Positions 37,232 to 46,070 are shown, counted from the first letter of the stretch. The stretch: DNA of 64,000 nucleotides from Acidovorax sp. CCYZU-2555 (GCF_018413525.1 NZ_JAHCDD010000025.1:1-64000), one strand, 5' to 3'. Made by a program: numbers and translations. The notes: a model not told the origin generated them from the letters alone.

Positions 37232-38200
37232 ATGCAACGACGTACTTTTGCCGCACTCATCGCCGCGGTAGGCCCCCTTGTCGCGAGCGGGGCGGCCCTG
37301 GCCGACAACTGGCCCAGCAAACCCCTCAAACTCATCGTGCCGTATGCCGCGGGCGGCCCTACCGATGCCATTGCCCGAATGATTGGCACCAAGATGGCGG
37401 CCTCGCTGGGCCAGGCGGTCGTGGTCGACAACCGTGCGGGCGCGGGCGGCACCATTGGTGTCGACGCCACGGCCAAATCGCCGGCCGACGGCTACCACTT
37501 CGCGCTGGTCGCGCCCGGCCCGCTGGCCGGCATGCCCAATCTCACCAAGGTGCCGTATGCGCTGGACCAGCTCGAGTTCCTCACGCTCGCGGCGCGCATT
37601 CCCAGCGTGATCGTGGTCAACCGCAAATCGGGCATCACATCGCTGGAGCAGCTGATCGCCAAGGCCAAGGCCGCGCCCGACACGCTGAACTACAGCTCGG
37701 CGGGCGCGGGCACCACGCCGCACATCGGTTTCGAGCTGTTCAAGCGCGAAACCGGCACGGCCATCATGCATGTGCCGTACAAAGGCGCGGCGCCGGCGAT
37801 CAGCGCCGTGCTGTCGGGCGAAGTGCAGATGACCATGGTCGACCTGCTGCCCGTATTGCCGTTTGCCGCCAACGGCGATCTGCTGGTGCTGGCCGTCGCC
37901 GGCAAGACGCGCGCGCCGCAGCTGCCCGATGTGCCGACCACGCTGGAGCGGGGCCTGCCGAATGTGCAGATGGAGACCACCTACGGGCTGCTCGCGCCGA
38001 AGGGCATTCCCGCCGCGGTGCAGACCAAGTTGCGCGATGCGGCCCTGGCCGCGATCAATGCGCCCGAGATGAAGGCGCAGTTTCTCAAGCAAGGCGCGAT
38101 CGCCGCCACGTCGACCAGCGCCGAGTACCGCAGCCTGATGCAGGCCGAGTCGGACAAGTGGCGCGGCGTGATCGCCAGCGCCAAGATCAAGCTCGACTGA
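37232..38200 (+). CDS. Bug (TctC-type) solute-binding receptor 3
   Basis: 322-aa periplasmic receptor with an Arg-Arg signal (MQRRTFAALIAAVGPLVASG, Tat-like). Hallmarks: LIVPYAAGGPTDAIARMIG, VVVDNRAGAGGTIGVDA and ADGYHFALVAPG. A good AAGGAGACA box precedes ATG 37232. It heads a plus-strand group with the enolase-superfamily enzyme 19 bp downstream, suggesting that the bound ligand is that enzyme's substrate or a relative of it. Confidence 0.92.
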   Translation: MQRRTFAALIAAVGPLVASGAALADNWPSKPLKLIVPYAAGGPTDAIARMIGTKMAASLGQAVVVDNRAGAGGTIGVDATAKSPADGYHFALVAPGPLAGMPNLTKVPYALDQLEFLTLAARIPSVIVVNRKSGITSLEQLIAKAKAAPDTLNYSSAGAGTTPHIGFELFKRETGTAIMHVPYKGAAPAISAVLSGEVQMTMVDLLPVLPFAANGDLLVLAVAGKTRAPQLPDVPTTLERGLPNVQMETTYGLLAPKGIPAAVQTKLRDAALAAINAPEMKAQFLKQGAIAATSTSAEYRSLMQAESDKWRGVIASAKIKLD

Positions 38201-38219
38201 TGCCCGCCAAGGACTGCCC

Positions 38220-39287
38220 ATGAAGATCACCCACGCCACGGTCAAGCCCTGCATCCAGGGGCTGGCCGATCCACAATGGAAGTTCGCGCGCGCCCAGGTG
38301 CCGCGCCTCGAAGGCGCGGTATTGGAGCTGCAAGACGAGGACGGTCACACCGGCCTGGGCTATGTGCACGCGATTCCCGCGATCTCCACGCATGGCGCGG
38401 GCGCGCTGGCGGCGCTGGAGTTCCTCGCGCCGCGGCTGATAGGGCGGCGCGCCGACGACATTGCCGCGGTGATGGAGGAGATCGACGCGACGCTGGCCTT
38501 CAACCCCACCGTGAAGGCCGGCATCGACATGGCGCTGCACGACCTGCTCGCGCGCCGCCTGGGCGTGCCCGTGCATGTGCTGCTGGGCGGCAAGCTGCGC
38601 GATGGCGTGCTGCTGTCGCGCATTTTGCCCATCAAAGCCCCCGACGACATGGCGCTGCTGGCGGCGCGGCTGGCGGGCGAAGGCTATCGCCAGCTCAAGC
38701 TCAAGCTCGCGGGCGATACCGCCACCGACATTGAGCGCATTGCCGCGGTGCGCGCCGCTGTCGGCCCCGACGTGGTGCTGACGCTCGATCCCAACCAGTC
38801 GTACCACGCCAAGCAACTGATAGGCGCCTTCTCGAAGATGGAGCGCTACGACATCGCGCTGATCGAGCAGCCCGTGCCCGCGGCCGATATCGCGGGCCTG
38901 GCGTTGCTGACACGCACGCTGCCCGTGGCCATCGAGGCCGACGAAAGCGCGCAAAGCGTGCGCGATGTGTTCCGGCTGGTGTCCGAACGCGTGGTCGATG
39001 TGATCAACCTCAAGGTGACGAACCTCGGCGGGCTGCGCCATTTCATGGAAGCCGTGCGCATCTGCGAGGCGGGCCAGGTCGCCTGCCGGCTCGGGGCGGC
39101 GTTCGGTCCGGCGCTGATGCAGGCCATGAGCCTGCAGGCCGCCTGCATTCCCAAGACGCTGCCCTATGCCTGCGAGCTTTCCGAACATCTGCACCTGCAG
39201 GACGACCCGTTCACGCCCTTGCCGGTGCAGGCCGGGCGCCTGTCCTTGCCAGACGGGCCGGGCTGCGGCGTGGGCTATCAGGGCTGA
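38220..39287 (+). CDS. enolase-superfamily enzyme, MLE/mandelate-racemase type
   Basis: 355-aa barrel enzyme that abstracts a proton alpha to a carboxylate. Catalytic residues are in place: KxK at Lys160/Lys162 (LKLKL), metal ligands Asp190 (LDPN), Glu216 (IEQP) and Asp241 (EADES), and Lys265 (NLKVTNLGG). This Lys/Lys arrangement is typical of the muconate-lactonizing subgroup (cycloisomerase, N-acyl amino acid racemase, dipeptide epimerase). The surrounding CMD-like and amidohydrolase genes favour a muconate- or lactone-type substrate, but this is inference. Confidence 0.9.
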   Translation: MKITHATVKPCIQGLADPQWKFARAQVPRLEGAVLELQDEDGHTGLGYVHAIPAISTHGAGALAALEFLAPRLIGRRADDIAAVMEEIDATLAFNPTVKAGIDMALHDLLARRLGVPVHVLLGGKLRDGVLLSRILPIKAPDDMALLAARLAGEGYRQLKLKLAGDTATDIERIAAVRAAVGPDVVLTLDPNQSYHAKQLIGAFSKMERYDIALIEQPVPAADIAGLALLTRTLPVAIEADESAQSVRDVFRLVSERVVDVINLKVTNLGGLRHFMEAVRICEAGQVACRLGAAFGPALMQAMSLQAACIPKTLPYACELSEHLHLQDDPFTPLPVQAGRLSLPDGPGCGVGYQG

Positions 39288-39343
39288 CCACCTGCGGCGC
39301 GGGGTGCGCCGCAACAGATTTCAATAATAAGGAGACAAGCGCC

Positions 39344-40378
39344 ATGACATTTTCCCAACGCCTGCGCGCAGGCATTTTTCGCGCTGCGCCCTTGGCCAAT
39401 CCGCGCCGGCGGCAGTTGACGCTGGCGCTGGCGGCCGCCGCGGGCTGCGGCCTGGCGCCGGCCCTGGCCTGGGCCCAGGGCTTTCCCGACAAGCCGCTGC
39501 GCCTGGTCGTGCCCTTTCCCGCGGGCGGCGCGGCCGACATGATGGCGCGCGGCATGGCCCTGCGCCTGGGCACGCAGCTGGGCCAGCAGGTGGTGATCGA
39601 AAACCGCGGCGGCGCGGGCGGCACCACGGCGGCGGAAGTCGTTGCGCGTGCGCCCGCCGACGGCTATACGCTGTTCTTCACCACCATGGGCACGCATGCG
39701 ATCAACCCGGCGCTGTACGCCAAGCTGCGCTACGACCCGGTGAAAGACTTCGCGCCCGTGGCGCTGACCCACACCACGCCGCGCGTGCTGGTGGTGGGGC
39801 CCACGGTGACGGCGCGCAACGTCAAGGAATTGGTGGCCCTGGCCAAACAAAAGCCCGGCGTGCTGAGCTACGGCTCGGCCGGCAACGGCAGCTCCAGCCA
39901 TCTGTCGGGTGCGCTGTTCGAGGCCCTGGCCGGTGTCAACATGATGCACGTGCCCTACAAGGGCAGCGCTCCGCTGCTGACCGACGTGCTCGCGGGCCGG
40001 GTCGACATGACGTTCGACTCCTATACCGTCTACGAAGAGCAGATTCGCAGCGGGCGCGCACGCGCGCTGGCCGTGACTTCGCGCACCCGGCTCAGCTCGC
40101 TGCCCGACATCCCCACGCTGGCCGAAGCTGGCCTGGCCGGCTATGACGTCTCCAACTGGCTGGGCGTGATGGCGCCGGCCAACACGCCCAAGGCCGTCAT
40201 CGACACCTTGAACGCGGCGCTGGTGCGCGCCATGGCCACGCCCGAGTTGCGCAAGCAGCTGATTCATCTGGGCATAGAGCCCGCGTCCAGCAGCCCAGAA
40301 GAGTTTGCCCAGCTGGTGCGCGCCGAGATTCCCAAGTGGCGCACCATCGTCAAGCAGTCCGGTGCGACGCTGGATTGA
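39344..40378 (+). CDS. Bug (TctC-type) solute-binding receptor 4
   Basis: 344-aa periplasmic receptor with a long basic signal region (RRRQLTLALAAAAGCGLAPA, cleavage after AWAQ). Hallmarks: LVVPFPAGGAADMMARGMA, VVIENRGGAGGTTAAE, ADGYTLFFTTMG. Preceded by AAGGAGACA, 56 bp after the enolase-type gene and 10 bp before the hydrolase. It is more similar in its central segment (YGSAGNGSSSHLSGALFE) to receptor 5 at 53010 than to receptor 3. Confidence 0.92.
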   Translation: MTFSQRLRAGIFRAAPLANPRRRQLTLALAAAAGCGLAPALAWAQGFPDKPLRLVVPFPAGGAADMMARGMALRLGTQLGQQVVIENRGGAGGTTAAEVVARAPADGYTLFFTTMGTHAINPALYAKLRYDPVKDFAPVALTHTTPRVLVVGPTVTARNVKELVALAKQKPGVLSYGSAGNGSSSHLSGALFEALAGVNMMHVPYKGSAPLLTDVLAGRVDMTFDSYTVYEEQIRSGRARALAVTSRTRLSSLPDIPTLAEAGLAGYDVSNWLGVMAPANTPKAVIDTLNAALVRAMATPELRKQLIHLGIEPASSSPEEFAQLVRAEIPKWRTIVKQSGATLD

Positions 40379-40388
40379 TGGGCCGGCG

Positions 40389-41198
40389 ATGACACACGCT
40401 GAAGTGCGGCGCAGCCGTCAATTGATTGCCGTGGAAGGCGGCGAGATCGATGTGGTGATCGACGCGCCCGGCAGCGACAGGGGCCCATGCCTGGTGCTGC
40501 TGCCGTCGTCTCAGCGCGATTCGCTCGATTTCGATGCCGTGGCCCACGCGCTGGCGCTGGCCGGCCACCGCGTGCTGCGGCCGCAGCCGCGCGGCATGGG
40601 GCGCACCACGCTGGCGCTCGACCATCTCACGCTGCACGTCTTGGCGCAGGACGTGATCGCCACCGTGAATACGCTGGGCGGCGGCCGCGCGGTGCTGGTG
40701 GGCCATGCGTTCGGCCATTTCATCGCCCGCGTCGCCGATCTGGACCACCCGCAGTGCGTGCGCGGCGTGGTGGTCGCGGGCGCGGCGGCGCGCATTTTTC
40801 CGCCAGGCATGGCCGAGTCGCTTGACATCGCCTCCGATGCGCGCCATCCCGATGACCTGCGCTGCGCGCATCTGCGGCGTGCGTTTTTTGCGCCGGGCAA
40901 TGATCCCTCGGTCTGGCTCGAAGGCTGGCATCCCGAACTGCGCGCGCTCTACCGCGCGGCCGGCGCCGTGCCCGCCAAGGACCGCTGGTGGACCGTGGCC
41001 CATGCGCCGCTGCTGGACCTGCAGGGCGCGAACGACCCCTGGCGCCCGCCGGCCAGCCGCGCCGAGCTGCAGGCGCTGCTGGGCGCCGAGCGCGTGACGG
41101 TGCAGGTGATTGACCAGGCCAGCCATGCGCTGGTGGTGGAGCAGCCTGTGGCCGTGGCCGGCGCGATTGCGCGCTGGGTCGCGGGCCTGCCGGACTGA
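40389..41198 (+). CDS. alpha/beta-fold hydrolase with Ala at nucleophile position
   Basis: 269-aa alpha/beta hydrolase fold. The nucleophile elbow reads VGHAFGHF, with Ala107 where Ser normally sits, while the acid (GANDPW) and base His (QASHALVVEQP) are retained. ATG 40389 lies 10 bp after the Bug receptor stop. Residues ahead of it in the same frame overlap the receptor gene and are excluded. Either a non-hydrolytic family member (isomerase, lyase or binding protein) or an enzyme with an altered mechanism; a sequencing error is unlikely to be the explanation because a single codon GCG would have to change. Confidence 0.82.
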   Translation: MTHAEVRRSRQLIAVEGGEIDVVIDAPGSDRGPCLVLLPSSQRDSLDFDAVAHALALAGHRVLRPQPRGMGRTTLALDHLTLHVLAQDVIATVNTLGGGRAVLVGHAFGHFIARVADLDHPQCVRGVVVAGAAARIFPPGMAESLDIASDARHPDDLRCAHLRRAFFAPGNDPSVWLEGWHPELRALYRAAGAVPAKDRWWTVAHAPLLDLQGANDPWRPPASRAELQALLGAERVTVQVIDQASHALVVEQPVAVAGAIARWVAGLPD

Positions 41199-41296
41199 CA
41201 GGGCCGGGGGCACGCTTCTTCGGGTTCATAGCGCTGACTGCAGGGCCGAGCCTGGGGTTTAATCAGGCATCGTCCCGATGCGTCATCTTTTCCTCA

Positions 41297-42265
41297 ATGC
41301 AAAGCGCCAAAGCCACCACCCTTCAGCTCGACATCGCCTCCAATCTGCAGAAATGGCGCACCTTCCTGGCCATTGCCGAGCTGGGCAGCCTGACGCGCGC
41401 CGCGCTGTTTCTCGACAGCAACCAGTCGCTGCTGAGCCGCCAGCTCAATGCGCTCGAGCGCGACTGCGGCGCGCGGCTGTTCAATCGCACGGGGCGCGGC
41501 ATGACGCTGTCCGATGTGGGCGAACGCATTTTTCCGCATGTGAAGAACCTGCTGGCCGATGCCGAGCAGCTCGAAGTCGAAATTCGCGGCGAAGCGCGCG
41601 AGCCCGCGGGCCGGGTCACGCTGGGCTCGCTGCCATCGATTTCGGGCCCCATCGTCGGGCGGCTGTTCCAGCAGATCCGCGCCCAGCACCCGGGCATTCA
41701 CCTGAAGATTCTCGAAGGCTCGAGCGGCCAGGTCGAGGAGTGGCTGGCCGACGCGCGCGTCGACATCGCCATCCTGTACCGCTACAGCCATGCGCTGTCT
41801 GACCAGGAACAGGCGCTGGCCAGCGTGGAGAGCTATCTGATCGGGCCCGCGGGCGATGCGCTGACGGCCGCGGCCGAAGTGCCGTTCTCCGCCTTGCACG
41901 ATCTGCCTTTCATCCTGCCGGGCGCGCCCAACGGCCTGCGCACCACGCTGGATGCACTCGCGCGCCAGGAGCATATGAATCTGGTGCCGGTGATCGAAGC
42001 CGATTCGCTGCCGCTGATGCGCTCGCTGGTGGCGCAGGAGCGGCTGTATACCGTGCTGCCCATTCACGCGGTCTGGAGCGAAGTGCAGGACGGCACGCTC
42101 AGCGCCGCGCGCATCATCAATCCGCCGCTGCAGCGCATCGTGTCCATGGCCTTTGCCAAGAACAAGGGGCCGGGCCGCGCCGCCGCCGCGGTCGCGCGGC
42201 AGATCGCGCAGATCGTCGACGAGCAGGCGCGCGCGGGAATGTGGCGTTCCACGCTGCAGACATAG
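41297..42265 (+). CDS. LysR-family transcriptional regulator 3
   Basis: 322-aa LysR protein with an N-terminal extension before the HTH (about 18-77, containing GSLTRAALFLDSNQSLLSRQLNALE) and a substrate-binding domain opening GRVTLGSLPSISGPIVGRL. It belongs to a different LysR branch from the two NodD-like paralogs. It lies in the middle of the plus-strand catabolic group, 98 bp after the hydrolase, and probably regulates that group and perhaps the divergent CoA-transferase operon. Confidence 0.92.
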   Translation: MQSAKATTLQLDIASNLQKWRTFLAIAELGSLTRAALFLDSNQSLLSRQLNALERDCGARLFNRTGRGMTLSDVGERIFPHVKNLLADAEQLEVEIRGEAREPAGRVTLGSLPSISGPIVGRLFQQIRAQHPGIHLKILEGSSGQVEEWLADARVDIAILYRYSHALSDQEQALASVESYLIGPAGDALTAAAEVPFSALHDLPFILPGAPNGLRTTLDALARQEHMNLVPVIEADSLPLMRSLVAQERLYTVLPIHAVWSEVQDGTLSAARIINPPLQRIVSMAFAKNKGPGRAAAAVARQIAQIVDEQARAGMWRSTLQT

Positions 42266-42342
42266 CAGCTTTGCCGGCTTTGAGGGACAAGGCGTGCGGC
42301 ATGCATGGTGAAATCCAGGGCTGCACCAGCCAAGGAGACCCC

Positions 42343-42918
42343 ATGCCCCGCATTTCACTACCCGCCCCCGAGGCGATGTCGCCTGCGCAGCGACAGGTCT
42401 ACGACAAAGTCGTTTCCGGCCCGCGCGGCAAGATCGAAGGCCCGCTGCGCGCCGCCCTGCACAACGCCGAGCTGGCCGACTGCTGGCAGGCGCTGGGCGC
42501 GCTGCTGCGCTATCGCACCAGCCTGACGCCGCGCCAGTCGGAAATCGCCATTCTGGTCACGGGCCGCGCCTGCCAGTCGCCGTTCGAGTGGTATGCGCAC
42601 CGCCGCGAATCGGAAAAAATCGGCATCGAGACCGACATTCTCGAAGCCCTGCTGGCGCAGACGACGCCGCCGTTTCGCGCGCCGGAAGAACGGCTGATTT
42701 ACCAGTTTGCCCTGGAACTCAATCAGCAGCGTTCGGTCTCGGACGCCACCTACGCCGCCACGCTGGAGTTTTTCGGTGAGCGCGCGGTGGTCGAGCTCAC
42801 GGCGCTGGTGGGCTACTACACCATGGTCGCGATGACCTTGAACGCCCACGAGATTCCGCTGCCCGAAGGCCAGAAACCGGCCTTCCCCTTGCCCCAGCAC
42901 CAGGGCCGGGCGCCATGA
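42343..42918 (+). CDS. carboxymuconolactone-decarboxylase-like (AhpD-fold) protein
   Basis: 191-aa all-helical protein of the CMD/AhpD superfamily. PRGKIEGPLRAALHNAELAD and FEWYAHRRESEKIGIETDIL fit the family; the typical AhpD CxxC is absent, so a peroxidase role is unlikely. ATG 42343 with AAGGAGA five nt upstream is chosen over earlier in-frame codons. Its stop overlaps the amidohydrolase start (ATGA). Probably a decarboxylase or lactone-handling step coupled to the next enzyme. Confidence 0.88.
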   Translation: MPRISLPAPEAMSPAQRQVYDKVVSGPRGKIEGPLRAALHNAELADCWQALGALLRYRTSLTPRQSEIAILVTGRACQSPFEWYAHRRESEKIGIETDILEALLAQTTPPFRAPEERLIYQFALELNQQRSVSDATYAATLEFFGERAVVELTALVGYYTMVAMTLNAHEIPLPEGQKPAFPLPQHQGRAP

Positions 42919-43733
42919 GCGGCGCCATCACGGCAGGCTGGGACTGCCACGCCCACCTGTTCGGGCCCTACGCGCAGTACCCGCTGGGCGCGCAGCGCAG
43001 CTATACGCCGCCCGAAGCCCTGCAGGCCGACTATCTGGCCTTGCTGCAGGGCCTGGGCCTGTCGCATGGAGTGCTGGTCCAGCCCAGCGCCTATGGCGAA
43101 GACCACGGCCTGCTGCTGGACACGCTCGCCGCCTTGCCGCAATTGCGCGGCGTGGCGGTGCTGCGCGCCGACGCCGTGGGCCGCCTGCACGGGCTGCGCG
43201 CGCGCGGCGTGCGCGCCGCGCGTTTCAGCCAGCGCAGTGGCGCGGGCGGCAACTTCGCGGGCAGCGCCTCGCTGCAAGACCTCGAAGACATGGCGCCGGC
43301 GCTGGCCAATGAAGGCCTGCATGCCGAACTCTGGACCGATTGCCAGACGCTGCCCGAGATCGCGCCGCGCCTGCGCAAGCTGGCGCTGCCCATCGTCATC
43401 GACCACATGGGCGGCCTGGACGTGGCGGCGGGCGTGGACGCGCCAGGCTTCAAGACGCTGCTGTCCCTGCTCGAAGCCGGCACGGTCTGGGTCAAGCTGT
43501 GCGCCTACCGCAATGTGCTGGGCGATGCCGATCTGGAGCGCGCCCGGCCGTTCCATGATCTGATGCTCCAGGCCAACCCCGAGCAACTGGTCTGGGGCAG
43601 CGACTGGCCGCATCTGCGCGTCACGCCCGTGCCCGATGCCCAGGAGCTGCTGGACACCTTCAAACGCTGGGCCGGCGACGCCGCATGCGTTCGCCAGGTG
43701 CTGCAAGACAATCCGGCGCGGCTGTACGGCTGA
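42915..43733 (+). CDS. amidohydrolase-2 family hydrolase (LigI/PDC-hydrolase-like)
   Basis: 272-aa TIM-barrel metal hydrolase. WDCHAHLFGP supplies the HxH pair, IDHMGG a third His, and WGSDWPHLRVTPVPD the terminal Asp, as in 2-pyrone-4,6-dicarboxylate hydrolase and related lactonases. It is translationally coupled to the CMD-like gene. Together they suggest opening of a lactone or pyrone derived from an aromatic acid; the natural substrate is not proven. Confidence 0.9.
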   Translation: MSGAITAGWDCHAHLFGPYAQYPLGAQRSYTPPEALQADYLALLQGLGLSHGVLVQPSAYGEDHGLLLDTLAALPQLRGVAVLRADAVGRLHGLRARGVRAARFSQRSGAGGNFAGSASLQDLEDMAPALANEGLHAELWTDCQTLPEIAPRLRKLALPIVIDHMGGLDVAAGVDAPGFKTLLSLLEAGTVWVKLCAYRNVLGDADLERARPFHDLMLQANPEQLVWGSDWPHLRVTPVPDAQELLDTFKRWAGDAACVRQVLQDNPARLYG

Positions 43734-43740
43734 CCGGTGA

Positions 43741-43759
43741 CGGCGCGCGCTGCGCGCCG
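43741..43759. terminator. hairpin between convergent amidohydrolase and enoyl-CoA hydratase
   Basis: CGGCGCGC (43741-43748) and GCGCGCCG (43752-43759) form an 8-bp perfect GC stem with a 3-nt loop in the 33-bp gap between converging genes. There is no T-run, so it may be a pause or bidirectional end rather than a canonical intrinsic terminator. Confidence 0.4.
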
Positions 43760-43766
43760 CCTGGGC

Positions 43767-44552
43767 TCAGCGCCCGGTGAAGACCGGAGCGCGCTTTTCC
43801 TTGAACGCCAATTGGGCCTCCTTGGCGTCGTCGGTCTTGGCAATCTGCGCCGTCATGTCCTGCTCGTAGCGATAGCCGTCGCGCAGGCTCATGTCTTCGA
43901 TCACATTCAAGGTGTGCTTGCCCATGCGCGTAGACACCGGGCTCTTGGAGGCAATCGTCGCCGCCAGCGCCAGGGCCCGGGGCATCAGGTCTTCGGGTGT
44001 GGTGCATTCCAGCACGATGCCCAGACGGTACAGCTCGGCGCCCGGCATGCGGTAGCCGGTGAGCATCATGTGGCGCAGCTGCGTATGGTTGAACAGCCGC
44101 ATCGCATGGCGGCCGCCGCCCAGCAGGCCCACATCGACTTCGGGCAGGCCCAGCGAGGCCTTGTCGGAACACAGCAGGATGTCGGACGACGCGGCCATCG
44201 CCAGCCCCGAGCCCAGCGCCACGCCATTGAGCGCGCAGATCACGGGCTTGGCGCATTCGCGGATTGCGTGAAAGCATTCGCGCGTGCGGCGCGAGTGGGC
44301 CATCAGGTCACCCGGGCCCTTGATGGTCTCGGCCCGGCCCTTGAGATCGGCGCCCGCGCAGAACACCTTGCCCGCGCCCGTGAGCACCACGACGCGCACT
44401 TCGTCCATCTCCGACACGCGGTCCAAGGCCCAGGTGAGTTCGTCATTGAGCGTGCGCGTCAAGGCATTCACCGGCGGGCTGTCGAGCGTCATCACGGCGA
44501 TGTAATCGCTGACTTCCACTCGCAATTGCGTCAATTCTTTCCAGTCGCTCAT
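43767..44552 (-). CDS. enoyl-CoA hydratase/isomerase family protein
   Basis: 261-aa crotonase-fold enzyme. VFCAGADLKGRAE forms the first oxyanion segment, ALNGVALGSGLAMAASSDI the second, and LPEVDVGLLGGGRHAMRLF holds the family Glu. ATG 44552 is preferred over upstream alternatives because a GGGAAGAGA ribosome binding site precedes it. It acts on CoA thioesters, consistent with the class III CoA-transferase in the same locus. It is the last chromosomal-type gene before the prophage remnant. Confidence 0.92.
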   Translation of the reverse strand: MSDWKELTQLRVEVSDYIAVMTLDSPPVNALTRTLNDELTWALDRVSEMDEVRVVVLTGAGKVFCAGADLKGRAETIKGPGDLMAHSRRTRECFHAIRECAKPVICALNGVALGSGLAMAASSDILLCSDKASLGLPEVDVGLLGGGRHAMRLFNHTQLRHMMLTGYRMPGAELYRLGIVLECTTPEDLMPRALALAATIASKSPVSTRMGKHTLNVIEDMSLRDGYRYEQDMTAQIAKTDDAKEAQLAFKEKRAPVFTGR

Positions 44553-44787
44553 GTCTCTTCCCTTGGGTGGTGGCAAAAAACCAGTCTACCCAAGGGCCCC
44601 GCATGCAAGCCAGATCCGCAGCATCACTTCTGCTATGCGGATCCGAGCAAGCAGGCACCTCGCCCATGGCCTGACGCAGGCGCTGCGCCGCAGGGTTGGT
44701 CATGAGCTCGGCGTAGGCGTCGCGGCTGGCATCGCAGAAAATCTCGTCTGGCGACGACAGTGCCCCGGCGCTGATGCCGGGCCGGAG

Positions 44788-44967
44788 CTAGCCGCCCGGC
44801 TGCTCTAGCCTCTGCAGTTGGGCCAGCACGATCAGCGGCGCCTGCTGCTCAGCCTCGGCCAGCATCGCCTCGTGAGCTTCTTGCTCGGCCTCACGGTCGT
44901 CATCGAAGTCGGTGGCGCCGACAACCGGGTCGGCAGTGATATACCACAGCGGGTGTCGAGAGTTCAT
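44788..44967 (-). CDS. small acidic phage-region protein
   Basis: 59-aa protein beginning MNSRHPLWYITADP and rich in acidic residues (ATDFDDDREAEQEAHEAM), followed by a helical Leu/Gln-rich end. GGAG at 44973-44976 precedes ATG 44967. It lies directly downstream of an intrinsic terminator (44983-45005), so it probably has its own promoter or is read through. No family recognised; a small orphan phage gene is the best description. Confidence 0.55.
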   Translation of the reverse strand: MNSRHPLWYITADPVVGATDFDDDREAEQEAHEAMLAEAEQQAPLIVLAQLQRLEQPGG

Positions 44968-44982
44968 AGAACTCCAGGAACG

Positions 44983-45005
44983 AAAAAGCCAGCTCGAAAG
45001 CTGGC
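44983..45005 (-). terminator. intrinsic terminator, minus strand
   Basis: A 7-bp stem, GCCAGCT (44988-44994) with AGCTGGC (44999-45005), 4-nt loop, followed on the minus strand by five T residues (44983-44987). A typical Rho-independent terminator for a transcript coming from above 45010. Confidence 0.75.
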
Positions 45006-45133
45006 CGGTGTTGAATTGGGTGCCCCTGCTGGCTGGGGCTTGCAGATCAAAATCTGCGTCCGTGTGCTGTTCGCCGTGGGTTTCAGCTTCGCCCTGGATA
45101 TATCCCGGCATTTCCCCGTGCCAGGCTACGCGC

Positions 45134-45334
45134 CTATCCGCAGTGATTCCGGGCCTTGCACCCCGCAGCGCTCTCGGCGAAAGCGCTCCGGACTGGCCCC
45201 GGACCTGCCCGGAAGTCCCCGTTCTCGGCTCGTGTGCTGAGGTTGGATTGATGCGTTACGGGCTCGCCACGCCCTAAGTACCCCGTGCGCTTGATGCGCT
45301 TCCTTTGCGCGGGTAACTCGCCTGTCGGCAACAT
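45134..45334 (-). CDS. possible small orphan gene in phage region
   Basis: 66 codons from ATG 45334 (MLPTGELPAQRKRIKRTGYL) giving a basic, Gly/Arg-rich product. The ribosome binding site is poor and the other minus-strand frames over 45126-45640 are also open for long stretches, so coding status is uncertain. No domain recognised. The surrounding 45010-45750 otherwise contains nothing I can assign; it may be a decayed phage gene. Confidence 0.3.
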   Translation of the reverse strand: MLPTGELPAQRKRIKRTGYLGRGEPVTHQSNLSTRAENGDFRAGPGPVRSAFAESAAGCKARNHCG

Positions 45335-45754
45335 TCCGCAAGACTGTGCGGCGAGGTGGCGGCCGGGTCTGCCGGCCTATGTGTTTCGCATGGGTGCTCC
45401 TTCGCAACGCGTTGCTGCTGGCGTTGCTCCGGATAACCGCGCCGGATCGCGAGTGCTTTTTTGATCTAGCCCAGCAGTGGCTCTGGGCGCAGGTATTGGT
45501 TCGTGCGCTCCCTGTCGTTTGCTTCCGCCGGCAGATCACAGAGGCGGGGCGCTTTCTACTAGTGCGCCTGTTCATCCAGCATCTTTTTAAGGAGCCAGGG
45601 AAGCCGTTCGATGCCGTGCCACCCACCGAACAACTTCTGCGTAACGCGTTTGTTGCTGCGATGGATTAACTGCAGCGGTGCTAAATCATTCGGTAAATAG
45701 CTTTGCTAAATATTTTTGAGAGTGTCGTGTAGCGCCGCTGTATTTGCGGGCGCA

Positions 45755-45776
45755 AGAAAACCACCCTAAGGTGGTT
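45755..45776 (-). terminator. intrinsic terminator, minus strand
   Basis: AACCACC (45759-45765) pairs with GGTGGTT (45770-45776) over CTAA; on the minus strand it is followed by TTTTCTTG. It lies just after the stop of the 66-aa gene at 45796-45996. Confidence 0.8.
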
Positions 45777-45795
45777 GCGTTGGGATCGGCACGCG

Positions 45796-45996
45796 CTACT
45801 TGTGCCCAACCTCGGCCATCGTGTCCTGAAGCGTTTTGGCCAGGCCCTCCACATCCTCAGGCGGCATCTCAACCCAGCCTGTCGAAGCCCGCGCGCCATC
45901 CGAATCCTTGGCCGTGTGTTTCAGGCCGATGAGCGTCTTTCCATCCACGACGCGGGTGCGGACGCTGGTGAACTGGAGGGCGGGGGCGTAGGTCAT
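45796..45996 (-). CDS. small hypothetical protein, phage region
   Basis: 66-aa protein beginning MTYAPALQFTSVRTRVVDG and ending EGLAKTLQDTMAEVGHK. It is bounded by intrinsic terminators on both sides (46012-46040 upstream, 45755-45776 downstream), so it looks like an autonomous single-gene unit. Predicted as beta strands followed by one helix. No family recognised. The ribosome binding site is weak. Confidence 0.6.
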   Translation of the reverse strand: MTYAPALQFTSVRTRVVDGKTLIGLKHTAKDSDGARASTGWVEMPPEDVEGLAKTLQDTMAEVGHK

Positions 45997-46011
45997 GGCG
46001 ATATGGTGGCA

Positions 46012-46040
46012 CAAAAGAGAAAGCCACCCGAGGGTGGCTT
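46012..46040 (-). terminator. intrinsic terminator, minus strand
   Basis: AGCCACCC (46022-46029) and GGGTGGCT (46032-46039) with a 2-nt central turn, effectively a 7-bp stem and 4-nt loop; the minus-strand 3' side reads TTCTCTTTTG. It ends the transcript of the DUF3223-like gene and the KilA-N gene. Confidence 0.8.
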
Positions 46041-46070
46041 GGTGTGAACGCAGTAAAGGGCTCTGGCGAG

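Noticed and set aside
44640-44790. minus-strand frame reading DEIFCDASRDAYAELMTNPA as a dehydrogenase 3' half or phage gene
   Set aside because: It does not match the missing C-terminal part of the 2-hydroxyacid dehydrogenase, has no start with a ribosome binding site, and runs into the enoyl-CoA hydratase gene.
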